DNA from: Mesorhizobium sp. LMG 17147
GTDB lineage: Bacteria; Pseudomonadota; Alphaproteobacteria; Rhizobiales; Rhizobiaceae
Reading direction: 5' to 3'
Length of the DNA stretch: 64,000 nucleotides
Assembly: GCF_024297145.1 (NCBI RefSeq)
Contig: NZ_JANCTC010000006.1
Location: 1 to 64,000, forward strand
The position numbers and the translations under genes are program-made. Numbering within the stretch: position 1 is the first letter of the stretch; every line of letters begins with the position of its first letter. The notes beneath the pieces were generated by a model that worked only from the letters and a program-made list of their open reading frames with translations, searched no databases and was not told the DNA's origin. This document shows, piece by piece, positions 1 to 9,068 of the stretch.

Positions 1-186
1 TCGCGAAGATCATCCGAAAGCGGTCGCGTCATCCGATACTGGCCTCCACTCCAGCCAGCATCTTGAATCACAGAACCGACTGATCGGGAATCCCCTTCGA
101 TTCCGTCAAATCAGGAACCGCTCTAGCTCGCAGCGCTCGCAGCCGACTGGATCAAACGCTGCGATTGCCGCGCCCGAAAACGCGGC

Positions 187-420
187 TCAGAAACTTGCCG
201 AACCGAAAAGCGATGCCATTGTCAGCACTCTGACGTCTGTCAGCATCAACATCGGCTTTTCCCCCTGAAAAGTCGCTGATAAGCACCAGAAGAAGATCAA
301 GAAAAGGACGAGAATCGCGGTGTCGATCGGACCGTAGCTGGAATATCTGCCGCGCGAAATCAGCGCACCGCTACCGACAATGAGAAACGCAGCAGAGTAG
401 GCGGGGTGAAACTTTTTCAT
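187..420 (-). CDS. Hypothetical small membrane protein (77 aa)
   Basis: I do not recognise this protein. It has two hydrophobic stretches, near residues 9-21 and 33-50 (ILVLFLIFFWCL), so a small inner-membrane protein is plausible. A purine-rich GGTGGG lies directly before the ATG. Its base composition is less GC-rich than the cob genes next door. It stands alone, downstream of the 3' end of cobT and on the same strand, separated from it by a 20-bp tandem repeat. It could be a chance ORF. Confidence 0.4.
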   Translation of the reverse strand: MKKFHPAYSAAFLIVGSGALISRGRYSSYGPIDTAILVLFLIFFWCLSATFQGEKPMLMLTDVRVLTMASLFGSASF

Positions 421-463
421 CCCACCAGATTATCTGAGAATCATCGCGAACGGAAGCTGCTGC

Positions 464-503
464 CTTAGTGGATCGAGTTCATACTTAGTGGATCGAGTTC
501 ATA
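464..503. repeat. Perfect tandem duplication of a 20-bp unit
   Basis: The 20-bp unit CTTAGTGGATCGAGTTCATA occurs twice head to tail (464-483 and 484-503), ending 12 bp before the cobT stop codon. Nothing else lies in the 421-515 gap. It may be slippage or the footprint of an excised element. Confidence 0.85.
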
Positions 504-515
504 GGCCGTATCCGA

Positions 516-1526
516 TTACTTCTCCGAAACACCAGCCTCCGCAAAACTTGCCATCCTGGCATGGCATTCGAGTGCCGAGCGGACGACGTTGACGGCGAGG
601 CAGGCGCCGGAGCCTTCGCCGAGCCGCATGCCGAGGTCGAGCAAGGGCGGCAGGCCGAGCGCCTCCAACAGGCGACGGTGGCCGGATTCGGCCGAGACAT
701 GGGCTGCCAGCGTGTGGGCGAGGCCAGCAGGGTGCAGCGCTGCCAAAGGTGCCGCTGCGGCGGTGCAGACGAAGCCGTCGAGCAATACCGGCACGCCGAG
801 ATGACGCGCAGCCAGCGTTGCGCCCAAGATCGCCGCAAGCTCGCGGCCGCCGAGGGCCGCCGCTACCTTCAGCGGATCGGCCAGCGCCGGGGCGTGGCGC
901 TTCAGGCCGGCCTCGATGGCGACGATCTTGCGCACGAGGCCGGCATCGTCGACGCCGGTGCCGCGCCCAGTCCATCGTTCGGCGCCGCCGCCGAACAGCG
1001 CGGTTGAGATGGCCGCCGCCGGCGTGGTGTTGCCGATGCCCATTTCGCCGAAGCAGACGAGGTCGAGGTCCTTGCTGACCGCGTCGTAGCCGGCCGAGAC
1101 AGCGGCGAGGAAGGCCTCGTCGTCCATCGCCGGCTCTTGCGTGATATCGCCGGTCGGATGATCCAGATCAAGCGGGATGACGTCTAGCTCCGCGCCGGCG
1201 ATGCGGGCAAGCTGGTTGATGGCGGCGCCGCCGCCGGCGAAATTCGCCACCATCTGCACGGTGACCTCCGACGGGAAGGCCGACACGCCTTGCGCGGTGA
1301 CGCCGTGATTGCCGGCGAAGACGAAGACCTTGACACGGTCGAGCTTTGGCATGTCGCGGCCCTGCCAGCGCGCCAGCCAGGCGACTATTGTCTCCAGCCG
1401 GCCAAGGCTGCCTTGGGGCTTGGTCAGCGTGTCCTGGCGGCGGGCGACGGCATTGGCCGCGGCGTCGCTGCCAATGGGCAGGCCGAGGCAGGCGGCGCGC
1501 AGTTCATCGAGCGATTTGAAAGGCAT
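516..1526 (-). CDS. cobT: Nicotinate-nucleotide--dimethylbenzimidazole phosphoribosyltransferase
   Basis: Makes alpha-ribazole 5'-phosphate from nicotinate mononucleotide and 5,6-dimethylbenzimidazole for the lower ligand of cobalamin (called CobU in Pseudomonas denitrificans nomenclature). The 336 aa show the family hallmarks: TKPQGSLGRLE near residues 35-45, FAGNHGV near 70-76, the phosphate-binding GEMGIGNTT at 160-168, and a C-terminal RLGEGSGA carrying the expected catalytic Glu. Length is normal. It is the last gene of the minus-strand run, 24 bp after cobS, the widest gap in the cobL-to-cobT series. The 20-bp tandem repeat follows its stop. Confidence 0.96.
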   Translation of the reverse strand: MPFKSLDELRAACLGLPIGSDAAANAVARRQDTLTKPQGSLGRLETIVAWLARWQGRDMPKLDRVKVFVFAGNHGVTAQGVSAFPSEVTVQMVANFAGGGAAINQLARIAGAELDVIPLDLDHPTGDITQEPAMDDEAFLAAVSAGYDAVSKDLDLVCFGEMGIGNTTPAAAISTALFGGGAERWTGRGTGVDDAGLVRKIVAIEAGLKRHAPALADPLKVAAALGGRELAAILGATLAARHLGVPVLLDGFVCTAAAAPLAALHPAGLAHTLAAHVSAESGHRRLLEALGLPPLLDLGMRLGEGSGACLAVNVVRSALECHARMASFAEAGVSEK

Positions 1527-1550
1527 GGGGGCAAAATCTCCGAAACAGAG

Positions 1551-2312
1551 TCAGGAAAGGGAAATGGAAGCGACGAGCAGGATTGCGATCTCGCCCAGCT
1601 GCTGAAGGGCGCCGACGGTGTCGCCGGTCTGGCCGCCGATCTGGTTGAGGCAAAGCGCGCGGAAGGCGGCGAATGACAGACCGAGCAGGATGATCGCGAA
1701 AACGGCAGCGCCGAACCCAAGCGTCAGCAGTGCGACCGCACCGAGTACGGCACCGATGCCAGCTGTTTTAGCCGAGACGGTCCCCGCTTCGGCCGAAAGG
1801 CCGTCGCTGCGGGCCGGCTGCAGCAGGTGCATGAAGGCGCCGAGCAGGCCGCGCGAGGCGGCATGCGCGGCAATGAGGGCCCAGAAGACATGAGCCGGGC
1901 CGGCGAGTTCTGAGAGCGCGCTCCAGCGGATCAACAGCGAGATGCCGAGCGCGCAGGCGCCGTAGGCACCGATGCGGCTGTCACGCATGATCTCCAGTTT
2001 CCTGTCGCGGGTCTTGCCGCCGCCAAAACCATCAGCAACATCCGACAGCGCGTCCTCATGCAGGCAGCCGGTGACAAGCAAGATCGCGGCAAGGGCGAAC
2101 GCTGCAGCAGGACCTCCGGCTAGGCCCAGCGTCGTGCCGACGGCGCAGGCCAGCGCACCGGCCATAGCGACGGCGAGACCGGCGACCGGTGCAGCCCAGA
2201 TCGCAGCGGCAAGGCTTCGGCCACGGAAGTCGGCTCGCGGCAGCGGCAGCCGGGTAAAGAAGACGAGGCAAAGCGCGATATCATCGAGAATTTGCTGTTG
2301 CGAGGCCTTCAT
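1551..2312 (-). CDS. cobS: Adenosylcobinamide-GDP ribazoletransferase (cobalamin synthase)
   Basis: Joins adenosylcobinamide-GDP and alpha-ribazole (or its phosphate) to give adenosylcobalamin (phosphate); an integral inner-membrane enzyme (CobV in P. denitrificans naming). The 253 aa open with the family's FFTRLPLP motif near residues 18-25. They carry the Asp-rich HEDALSDVADGFGGG around residues 85-99 and several hydrophobic helices. The ATG overlaps the cobB stop by 4 bp, so translation is probably coupled. Do not confuse it with the cobaltochelatase subunit that shares the name CobS. Confidence 0.95.
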   Translation of the reverse strand: MKASQQQILDDIALCLVFFTRLPLPRADFRGRSLAAAIWAAPVAGLAVAMAGALACAVGTTLGLAGGPAAAFALAAILLVTGCLHEDALSDVADGFGGGKTRDRKLEIMRDSRIGAYGACALGISLLIRWSALSELAGPAHVFWALIAAHAASRGLLGAFMHLLQPARSDGLSAEAGTVSAKTAGIGAVLGAVALLTLGFGAAVFAIILLGLSFAAFRALCLNQIGGQTGDTVGALQQLGEIAILLVASISLS

Positions 2313-3622
2313 CCGGCCCTCGCAATGGCATGGAAGAACGTGCCGCTGACATTGCCGCGCCGGTAGCCGGAGGCGCCGAGCGGGTTGCCTTGCCCGTCGG
2401 CGAGATCGGCCAGCGGCCCGTCATTGCCGGTCGCAACCATCTGCGCGTAGTGGAACTCATGGCCGCGGATCAGCGTGCCTTGGCTGCCGAGCGGACAGCC
2501 GGACCGCAGCCGCGCCTCGCGGTAGCCGAGATTCATCTTGCGCTTGGCGAAGCTGGTCGAATGGCCGAGCAGGCCAAGCATCCGATGCGTCTCGCCCGAT
2601 GCGTCCTCGAGCGCTTCGCCCAGCACCATGAAGCCGCCGCACTCGCCATGCACCGGCCGCGTGGCGGCGAACCTCGCCATGCCCGCCCTGAAATTCGCAG
2701 CGGCGGCGAGGCGGCCGGCGTGGAGCTCGGGATAGCCGCCGGGCAGCCAGCAGACATCGCAATTGTCGCCGGGCGCTTCATCGGCGAGCGGCGAGAATGG
2801 GACGATCTCGGCGCCGGCCTTGCGCCAATGCGCGGCAACGTGCGGATAGAGGAAGGTAAAGGCGGCGTCCTCGGCGAGTGCAATGCGCTGGCCGGGGGGC
2901 GGCAGCGCGTCGCCGAAATTGCCAGGCGCGGGCGTGAATGGCGCCGCCAGAGCCATGATGGCGTCGAGGTCGAGCGAGCGCTCGACCATATCGGCCAGCC
3001 GGTCGAGATGCGCCATCAGATTCTCATATTCGCCGGCCTGGACGAGGCCGAGATGGCGCTCGGGCAGGTTGAGCGAGGGATCGCGCAGGATAGCGCCGAC
3101 CACAGGCAAGCCGAGCGCTTCGATGGCATCGCCGCACAGTCGGCGGTGGCGTTCACTGCCCAATCGGTTGAGCACGGCACCGGCCATGCGCACATCCGGG
3201 TCATAAGTAGTAAAGCCCTTGGCAACGGCCGCCGCCGTGGTCGACTGGCCGGAAACGTCGAGCACCAGCAGCACCGGCAAGCCATAAAGTCGGGCAAGGT
3301 CGACGGCCGAGCCGGTGCGGCCCGGAGCAGCCGGAATCCCGTCGAACAGGCCCATGGCGCTTTCGAGGAAGATAAGATCGGCATCTTCGGTCGCTTCGCC
3401 GGCCAGTGCGTTAAGGAGGGCGGGCGGCATTGCCCAGCTGTCGAGGTTGATGCCGGATAAGCCTGTGGCGGCGGTGTGGAAGCCGGGGTCGATATAGTCC
3501 GGGCCGGACTTGGCGCCGCGCACCTTCAGGCCGCGCCGGGCGAGCGCGCGCAGAATGCCGATGGTGACGCTGGTCTTGCCCGAGCCCGAGCGCGGCGCGC
3601 CGATGATGATGGCGCGGGTCAT
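2309..3622 (-). CDS. cobB: Cobyrinic acid a,c-diamide synthase (hydrogenobyrinate a,c-diamide synthase)
   Basis: ATP- and glutamine-dependent amidation of the a and c side chains of hydrogenobyrinic acid, the step before cobalt insertion in the aerobic route. The 437 aa show an N-terminal P-loop GAPRSGSGKTS (residues 8-18) and a C-terminal class I glutamine amidotransferase domain, with CWLPGGYPELHAG and the nucleophile-containing GECGGFMVLGE. Length matches the family. It overlaps cobA upstream and cobS downstream by 4 bp each. Confidence 0.95.
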   Translation of the reverse strand: MTRAIIIGAPRSGSGKTSVTIGILRALARRGLKVRGAKSGPDYIDPGFHTAATGLSGINLDSWAMPPALLNALAGEATEDADLIFLESAMGLFDGIPAAPGRTGSAVDLARLYGLPVLLVLDVSGQSTTAAAVAKGFTTYDPDVRMAGAVLNRLGSERHRRLCGDAIEALGLPVVGAILRDPSLNLPERHLGLVQAGEYENLMAHLDRLADMVERSLDLDAIMALAAPFTPAPGNFGDALPPPGQRIALAEDAAFTFLYPHVAAHWRKAGAEIVPFSPLADEAPGDNCDVCWLPGGYPELHAGRLAAAANFRAGMARFAATRPVHGECGGFMVLGEALEDASGETHRMLGLLGHSTSFAKRKMNLGYREARLRSGCPLGSQGTLIRGHEFHYAQMVATGNDGPLADLADGQGNPLGASGYRRGNVSGTFFHAIARAG

Positions 3623-4425
3623 GGCTCGCCCGCCAGTGCCGCACGCATAGCGACAATACCCCCGACGACGATCAGCGCCGGCGAGGTCAGACCGGCGGCC
3701 GCTGCCTCTTCCGCAATGGTGGCGAGCGTGGCGACGACGATCCGTTCCTGCGGTGTCGTCGCAGCGACAATCACCGCGGCGGGCGTCGAAGGCGCCAGCC
3801 CGCCCTCGAGCAGCGAGGCGGCGATCAGCGGCAGATTGGCCATGCCCATATAGATGACCACCGGCTGGCCGGTACGGGCGATGGCCGCCCAGTCGAGATC
3901 GTCATCGGTGCCGGCGGCGTGACCGGTCGCCAGGATCAGCGCCTTGTTGATGCCGCGCATGGTGCCGGGAATGCCGGTGGCGGCCAGCGCGCTGAGGCCG
4001 GACGTCAGGCCAGGCAGGATGCGGAACGGGATGGTTTTCCCGGCCAGCGCCAGCGCCTCTTCGCCGCCACGCCCGAAAATATAGGGGTCGCCCCCCTTCA
4101 GCCTGACGACGCGCCGGCCCGCGCGCGCCAGCCGAACCAGCAGAGCGGTAATGTCGTCCTGCTTCATCGATGGCTTGCCACCGCGCTTGCCGGCATAGAA
4201 CAGTTCCGCGCCCTCGGCGACGGCGACTACCGCGGGCGAGACCAGCGCGTCATAAACCAGCGCATCGCACTGTCCGAGGGCGGCCAGCACTTCCAGCGTC
4301 AGGCAGCCGGGATCGCCAGGGCCGGCACCGGCCAACCAGACATGACCGGGCTCCAGCTGGCGCGGCTTGAAGTTCAGCCGGGTGAGCGCCTGCCCGACCG
4401 TAGTGTTTCTATTGCTGCCGCTCAC
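3619..4425 (-). CDS. cobA: Uroporphyrinogen-III C-methyltransferase
   Basis: Adds methyl groups at C2 and C7 of uroporphyrinogen III with SAM to give precorrin-2, the branch point into corrins. The 268 aa show [10 protein letters not shown] (31-40), the [16 protein letters not shown] signature (108-123) and a short N-terminal extension. There is no CysG-like oxidase/ferrochelatase domain, so it is a stand-alone SUMT. ATGA overlaps link it to cobM upstream and cobB downstream. Confidence 0.95.
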   Translation of the reverse strand: MSGSNRNTTVGQALTRLNFKPRQLEPGHVWLAGAGPGDPGCLTLEVLAALGQCDALVYDALVSPAVVAVAEGAELFYAGKRGGKPSMKQDDITALLVRLARAGRRVVRLKGGDPYIFGRGGEEALALAGKTIPFRILPGLTSGLSALAATGIPGTMRGINKALILATGHAAGTDDDLDWAAIARTGQPVVIYMGMANLPLIAASLLEGGLAPSTPAAVIVAATTPQERIVVATLATIAEEAAAAGLTSPALIVVGGIVAMRAALAGEP

Positions 4426-5186
4426 AATCCGTCCCGTCCGCGAAAGCGCCGCTGGTAGTGCGCGTCATACAGTGAACTTTCGCCAAAGCCTTCCGCCGCC
4501 AGCGAGCGGCCGACGAAGATGATTGCCGTGCGCTCCATCGGATCGGCGGCCAATTGCGCCTCGATGGTGGCCAGCGTGGCGGTCAGCACGCGCTCGTCCG
4601 GCCAGGAGGCACGGAAGACGACCGCGACCGGGCAGTCGGCGCCGTAATGCGGCGTCAGCTCGGCGACGACGCGGTCGATGGCGTGGATGGCAAGGTGGAT
4701 GGCCAGCGTGGCGCCGGTGCGGCCGAAGCCGGCCAGCGTTTCGCCGGGCGGCATTTTCGAGGCGCGGCCGGAGATGCGGGTCAGCACCAGGCTTTGCGCG
4801 ACTTCTGGAATGGTCAGCTCGCGGCGCAGCGCTGCCGCCGCAGCGGCGAAGGACGGCACGCCCGGCGTCAGCGTATAAGGGATACCATGCTTCTCCAGCC
4901 GGCGGATCTGCTCGGCAACTGCGCTCCAGACCGACAAATCACCGGAATGCAGGCGGGCGACATCATGGCCGGCCGCGTGGGCGGCCACATATTCGGCCTC
5001 GATCTCGTCGAGTGACATCGGCGCGGTGTCGATCAACCTCGTTCCGGGCGCGCAGTGCTGCAACAGCTCCGGCGCCACGATCGATCCGGCATAGAGGCAG
5101 ACGGGACAACTGCCGAGCAGGCGGCTGCCGCGCAAGGTGATGAGATCGGCAGCACCCGGGCCGGCACCGATGAAGTGAACGGTCAT
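4422..5186 (-). CDS. cobM: Precorrin-4 C(11)-methyltransferase
   Basis: SAM-dependent methylation of precorrin-4 at C11 to give precorrin-5. The 254 aa belong to the tetrapyrrole methyltransferase family: [18 protein letters not shown] at the N terminus, [13 protein letters not shown] near 30-42 and the [12 protein letters not shown] segment near residue 78. The order in the operon (cobE before, cobA after, 4-bp overlaps) supports the call over other members of the family. Confidence 0.94.
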   Translation of the reverse strand: MTVHFIGAGPGAADLITLRGSRLLGSCPVCLYAGSIVAPELLQHCAPGTRLIDTAPMSLDEIEAEYVAAHAAGHDVARLHSGDLSVWSAVAEQIRRLEKHGIPYTLTPGVPSFAAAAAALRRELTIPEVAQSLVLTRISGRASKMPPGETLAGFGRTGATLAIHLAIHAIDRVVAELTPHYGADCPVAVVFRASWPDERVLTATLATIEAQLAADPMERTAIIFVGRSLAAEGFGESSLYDAHYQRRFRGRDGL

Positions 5187-5563
5187 GCCGCATCTCCGCT
5201 GATGGCGATGGCGCAGGTGACAGCACCGAGCACCGTGCGCGGTCCGAGCAGCTTTGCGCCTTTGCCGGCGGCGGCAAGCGCCGAGGCTTCGGAAACAGAC
5301 GGCGTGCCGGCATGCTCCTGTGATAGGTCGGAGTGGCTGGTCGTAGATGCAGCTTTGAGTTCGTCCTGCTCGACAACGATCACCGGGAGGCGGAGTTCAC
5401 GTCCGGCGGCGAAGATTGCCGCTTCATCCTGCTTGAGAGACGCGGTCGCGAGGGCTGAAAGCGCGGGCAGGGCAAGCCCGTGCGCCTCCAGCGCGGTTTC
5501 TACCGCAGCAAGCACGTCGCGTGCGCTGACACCTTTGCGGCTGCCGATGCCCGCGACCATCAT
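5183..5563 (-). CDS. cobE: Cobalamin biosynthesis protein CobE (CbiG C-terminal-like)
   Basis: Small protein of the CbiG C-terminal/CobE family. Its exact role in the aerobic pathway is poorly defined, but it is needed for efficient corrin synthesis in P. denitrificans. [12 protein letters not shown] near the N terminus and SVSEASAL near residue 93 are typical. I chose the start at 5563 (126 aa) because it gives a 4-bp ATGA overlap with the cobL stop, like the neighbouring junctions; an upstream ATG at 5581 would add six residues. Confidence 0.88.
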   Translation of the reverse strand: MMVAGIGSRKGVSARDVLAAVETALEAHGLALPALSALATASLKQDEAAIFAAGRELRLPVIVVEQDELKAASTTSHSDLSQEHAGTPSVSEASALAAAGKGAKLLGPRTVLGAVTCAIAISGDAA

Positions 5564-6801
5564 GGCTTGGCCCAACTCCATTGCGTGACCGGCATAGCCG
5601 GCCGCCAGGCCTGCATCGAACCAACCGGCGAAGCACGGGATATAGCGATCCGGGTAAGCTCGCCTCCGAGCGCAGCGTGACGGGAAAGCAGCAGTACCTC
5701 CATCTCCAGGGTCACTGCGTTGGCGACTAGGCGGCCGCCGGCAGGTAAGGCATCGATGGCTGTTTCCAGCACGCCGGCATCGCTGCCGCCGCCGCCGATG
5801 AAGATCGCTGCCGGCGTTTCCAGCCCGGCAAGAGCTTGCGGTGCCGAACCTTCAACGACGGCGAGACCGGGAACGCCGCAGGCCGCGGCGTTGCGTCGGA
5901 TGCGGGCGGCGCGGGCCGGATCGGCCTCAACGGCGATGGCACGCATGGAAGGATGGGCCAGCATCCATTCGATGCTGATGGAGCCCGATCCGGCGCCGAT
6001 GTCCCACAGCAGTTCGCCGCGCCTTGGCGCGAGAGCGGACAGGGTGACGGCGCGCACTTCGCGCTTGGTGATCTGGCCGTCATGCTCGAACAAACGATCG
6101 GCAAGTCCCGCTGTCAGCGGCAGGATGGGTGCTTGCGGAGTCGATTCAACTTCGATCGCGAGCACGTTGAGCGGATTGATCTTTGCGAGGTCGAAGGTGC
6201 CGGCGCTCGCCGAGCGCAGCCTTTCCTTCGGCCCGCCCAGTGCCTCCAACACCGTCAGCCGCGACGCGCCGAAGCCGAGCTCGGTCAGGAGACGGGCAAT
6301 CGCTTCCGGTGCATCGCCGTCCGAAGTCAGCGCGAGAATGCGGGTGCAAGGATGCAGCAACGGCCGGATCAGGTCGAGCGAGCGGCCATGCAGCGAGACG
6401 GTCTCGGCGTCCTGCAGCGCCCAGCCCAGGCGTGAGGCGGCCAGCGAGAAACCCGAGGGCGCGGGGATCACCCGCATATCCTCTGCCGCGACCTTGCGGG
6501 CGAGGGTGACGCCGACACCGTGGTAGAAGGGATCGCCGGAGGCCAGCACGCAGACGCGTCTGCCGGAGAGCGCCAGCACGTCGCGCATCTCGGCATCGAA
6601 AGGCGTCGGCCAGGCGCGCGCTTCACCTTTGACCAGTGATGCGACAAGGGCCAGGTGGCGCTTGCCGCCGAAGACGAACTCGGCCTCAGCGATCAACCGC
6701 TTGGCCTCGTCGCCGAGACCCGCTACACCGTCCTCGCCGATGCCGACGATCGTGAGCCACTTTGAGGTGAGCTTGGCGCCGCGCGGAGCTTCAGCAGGCA
6801 T
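5560..6801 (-). CDS. cobL: Precorrin-6Y C5,15-methyltransferase (decarboxylating)
   Basis: Bifunctional enzyme: the N-terminal CbiE-like half methylates C5, and the C-terminal CbiT-like half methylates C15 and decarboxylates the C12 acetate, giving precorrin-8X. Seen: GIGEDGVAGL near the N terminus, VLASGDPFYHG near residue 90, then a Rossmann SAM motif LLWDIGAGSGSISIEW in the second half. The open frame extends to 7023, but homology starts at the ATG at 6801, giving 413 aa, the usual size. That ATG faces the cobK ATG on the other strand, the two sharing CATG at 6799-6802, so any dedicated promoter must lie inside cobK. Confidence 0.94.
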   Translation of the reverse strand: MPAEAPRGAKLTSKWLTIVGIGEDGVAGLGDEAKRLIAEAEFVFGGKRHLALVASLVKGEARAWPTPFDAEMRDVLALSGRRVCVLASGDPFYHGVGVTLARKVAAEDMRVIPAPSGFSLAASRLGWALQDAETVSLHGRSLDLIRPLLHPCTRILALTSDGDAPEAIARLLTELGFGASRLTVLEALGGPKERLRSASAGTFDLAKINPLNVLAIEVESTPQAPILPLTAGLADRLFEHDGQITKREVRAVTLSALAPRRGELLWDIGAGSGSISIEWMLAHPSMRAIAVEADPARAARIRRNAAACGVPGLAVVEGSAPQALAGLETPAAIFIGGGGSDAGVLETAIDALPAGGRLVANAVTLEMEVLLLSRHAALGGELTRIAISRASPVGSMQAWRPAMPVTQWSWAKP

Positions 6802-7585
6802 GATGACCCACCGCATTCTGATCCTCGGCGGAACCACCGAAGCACGGCAACTGGCCGGCAAGCTTGCCGCGCGCGCGGATATTTCGGTGATGCTGTCGCT
6901 GGCCGGTCGCACCGAAAACCCGGCCGCGCAGGGGGTGCCGGTGCGGGTCGGCGGCTTCGGCGGTGCCGGCGGGCTGGCGGCGTATCTCCGCCAGAACAAG
7001 ATCGACCTGCTGATTGACGCCACGCATCCCTATGCGGCGCAAATCTCCGCCAATGCGGCGGACGCTGCGCATGAGGCTGGCGTGCCGATCATGGCGTTCA
7101 GGCGCCCAGGCTGGCAGAGGGTCGAAGGCGATCGCTGGATACTGGTCGACACCGTTGCCGGTGCGGTCAAGGCGCTGGGATCGGTGCCGCGCCGTGTGTT
7201 CCTGGCGCTCGGGCGGCAGGAGGTCGCTGCCTTCGAGGCAGCTCCCCGGCATCATTATCTCATTCGCAGTGTCGACCCGGTCGAGCCCAGGCTCGCTGTG
7301 CCCGACGCGGCCTATCTCTTGGCGCGCGGGCCGTTTCATGAGGTCGATGAGCGCGCGCTGCTCGAAAGCCGTGGCATCGAAGTCGTTGTTTCCAAAAACA
7401 GCGGCGGCGAGGCGACCTACGGCAAGATCGCCGCGGCGCGGGCGCTCGGTGTCGAGGTGGTCATGATCCGCAGGCCGGCGTTGCCGGACGTTACGTCGGC
7501 GGGAACCATCGAATCGCTTGCCGCTATGGTCGATCATTTTCTGGTCGGTCATGTTCTTGGGCCCGCTGCCGAACGCGGTGTGTAG
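6800..7585 (+). CDS. cobK: Precorrin-6A reductase
   Basis: NADPH-dependent reduction of precorrin-6A to precorrin-6B (dihydro form). ILILGGTTEARQLAGKL at the N terminus is the dinucleotide-binding signature of CobK/CbiJ; DATHPYAAQISANA near residue 75 and VVSKNSGG near residue 200 are also family-like. Start at 6800 (or the adjacent ATG at 6803), with GGAG about 12 nt upstream. It is the only plus-strand gene inside the cob run: its start codon interlocks with that of cobL and its last 37 bp overlap the 3' end of cobJ, so the whole gene is antisense to any cobJ-to-cobL transcript. Confidence 0.95.
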   Translation: MMTHRILILGGTTEARQLAGKLAARADISVMLSLAGRTENPAAQGVPVRVGGFGGAGGLAAYLRQNKIDLLIDATHPYAAQISANAADAAHEAGVPIMAFRRPGWQRVEGDRWILVDTVAGAVKALGSVPRRVFLALGRQEVAAFEAAPRHHYLIRSVDPVEPRLAVPDAAYLLARGPFHEVDERALLESRGIEVVVSKNSGGEATYGKIAAARALGVEVVMIRRPALPDVTSAGTIESLAAMVDHFLVGHVLGPAAERGV

Positions 7586-8313
7586 ACCAGCGCGGCCTTG
7601 TCACGCCGCTTGATGATCCTGGTTTCCGGCGAGCCGATGATGATGCAAGTCGCCATGTCAGCCTTCGCGGCATCGGCGTCGGCCAGCAGAAAAACCTCGA
7701 TGCGCTCGTCGGGGCGGCCGGCGGCACGGCCGAAGATCACCGGCGTGGTGCCGGGCAGGATCGCCGTCAGGCACTCGAAGGCGCGGCCAAGCTGCCAGGG
7801 GCGTGCCTTGCTGATCGGATTGTAGAGCGCGATCACGAAGCCGGCGCCCGCCGCGGCAAGCAGGCGCAGCTCGATCAAATCCCACGGCTTCAGATTGTCG
7901 GACAACGAGATGGCGCAGAAATCATGGCCGAGCGGCGCGCCGATGCGGGCGGCGACAGCGAGCATGGCGGTGATGCCGGGCACGATAGCGATGTCGACCG
8001 TGCGCCATTCGGGTGGGCCCGCCTCGATCGCCTCGCAGACGGCCGCCGCCATGGCGAAGACGCCGGGATCGCCGCCCGACACGACGGCGACATCGTGGCC
8101 TTCCGCAGCCTTCAGCAGCGCGTCCCTGGCGCGTGCGAGTTCCTCGCGATTATCGGAAGCGACGCGGGTCTGGTCGGGACGCAGATCGAGCCGGTCGAGA
8201 TAAGGCTTGTAACCATAGAAGAATTTTGCCTCGGCAACGGCGCGGCTTGCCTCCGGCGTCACCTGGTCGGCGTTGCCGGGCCCGAGGCCGATGACGGTGA
8301 GGCGGCCGCTCAT
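7549..8313 (-). CDS. cobJ: Precorrin-3B C(17)-methyltransferase
   Basis: Ring-contracting methylation of precorrin-3B at C17 to precorrin-4. The 254 aa start with LTVIGLGPGNADQ, and the FYGYKPYLDRL segment (residues 32-42) and VVSGGDPGVFAMA (near 76-88) are characteristic of CobJ/CbiH. The ATG overlaps the cobI stop by 4 bp. The 3' end overlaps the convergent cobK by 37 bp. Confidence 0.95.
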   Translation of the reverse strand: MSGRLTVIGLGPGNADQVTPEASRAVAEAKFFYGYKPYLDRLDLRPDQTRVASDNREELARARDALLKAAEGHDVAVVSGGDPGVFAMAAAVCEAIEAGPPEWRTVDIAIVPGITAMLAVAARIGAPLGHDFCAISLSDNLKPWDLIELRLLAAAGAGFVIALYNPISKARPWQLGRAFECLTAILPGTTPVIFGRAAGRPDERIEVFLLADADAAKADMATCIIIGSPETRIIKRRDKAALVYTPRSAAGPRT

Positions 8314-9068
8314 GCTTCGGCTCTCAATGCGCTAGGCCGGCCCGACCAGCCGGCCACCAGCACGATGGCGAAATAGGGCGCCTGGTCGTCCTTTTTGTCG
8401 GCCAGCCGCATCGAGACGCCGCCCGGCATGGTGCCGCGCTCGACATAGATGGCCCGCGCCAGCTTGTCGGTTGCCTCCAGCGCGCGCCTGATCTTGGGCA
8501 GGTTGCGGCCGACCTTCATGATCACCGCGGCGTCGGTGTCGGCGAGGCGACGCGTCAGCTCGAATTCGCTCATCGTGCCCGGCAGCACCGTCAGCACGTC
8601 GTCGCCCTGGACGATCGGCAGGCCGGTCGCCGACCAGCAGCCGGACATGGCCGTGACGCCCGGGATGACTTCGGTCGGAAAACGGTGCGCCAGCCGGACA
8701 TGAAGATGCATGTAGGAGCCGTAGAAAAGCGGATCGCCTTCCGAAAGAACCGCGACCATCCTGCCGGCGCTTAGGTGCGCGGCGACCTTTTCGGCCGATT
8801 GCTCATAGAAATCGGTGATCTGCGAGCGGTAGTCGCTGTGATCCTTGTCGATCTCGGTCGTCACCGGATAGAGCAGCGGCAGTTCAATCAAATCGGGGCG
8901 AAAATGCGCGCCGACGATGGCCCGGGCGTTGCTGTTGTTGCCGCGCTTGGCGAAATGCGCGACGACTTCAGCCTCGGCCAACACGCGCACTGCCTTCAGC
9001 GTCAAGAGTTCCGGGTCGCCGGGTCCGGTGCCGACGCCGACAAGCCTGCCTTTTGCAATCGCATTCAT
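8310..9068 (-). CDS. cobI: Precorrin-2 C(20)-methyltransferase
   Basis: SAM-dependent C20 methylation of precorrin-2 to precorrin-3A. The frame is open much further upstream, but family similarity begins at MNAIAKGRLVGVGTGPGDPE, and that ATG overlaps the cobH stop by 4 bp, so I place the start at 9068 (252 aa). VLSEGDPLFYGSYMH (around residue 107) and VIPGVTAMSG are the expected tetrapyrrole-methylase motifs. Confidence 0.95.
   Translation of the reverse strand: MNAIAKGRLVGVGTGPGDPELLTLKAVRVLAEAEVVAHFAKRGNNSNARAIVGAHFRPDLIELPLLYPVTTEIDKDHSDYRSQITDFYEQSAEKVAAHLSAGRMVAVLSEGDPLFYGSYMHLHVRLAHRFPTEVIPGVTAMSGCWSATGLPIVQGDDVLTVLPGTMSEFELTRRLADTDAAVIMKVGRNLPKIRRALEATDKLARAIYVERGTMPGGVSMRLADKKDDQAPYFAIVLVAGWSGRPSALRAEA

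Noticed and set aside
2330-3460. Long 376-codon plus-strand open frame opposite cobB
   Set aside because: It is the antisense shadow of cobB; high GC keeps the opposite frame open, and the product has no recognisable domain while cobB is certain.
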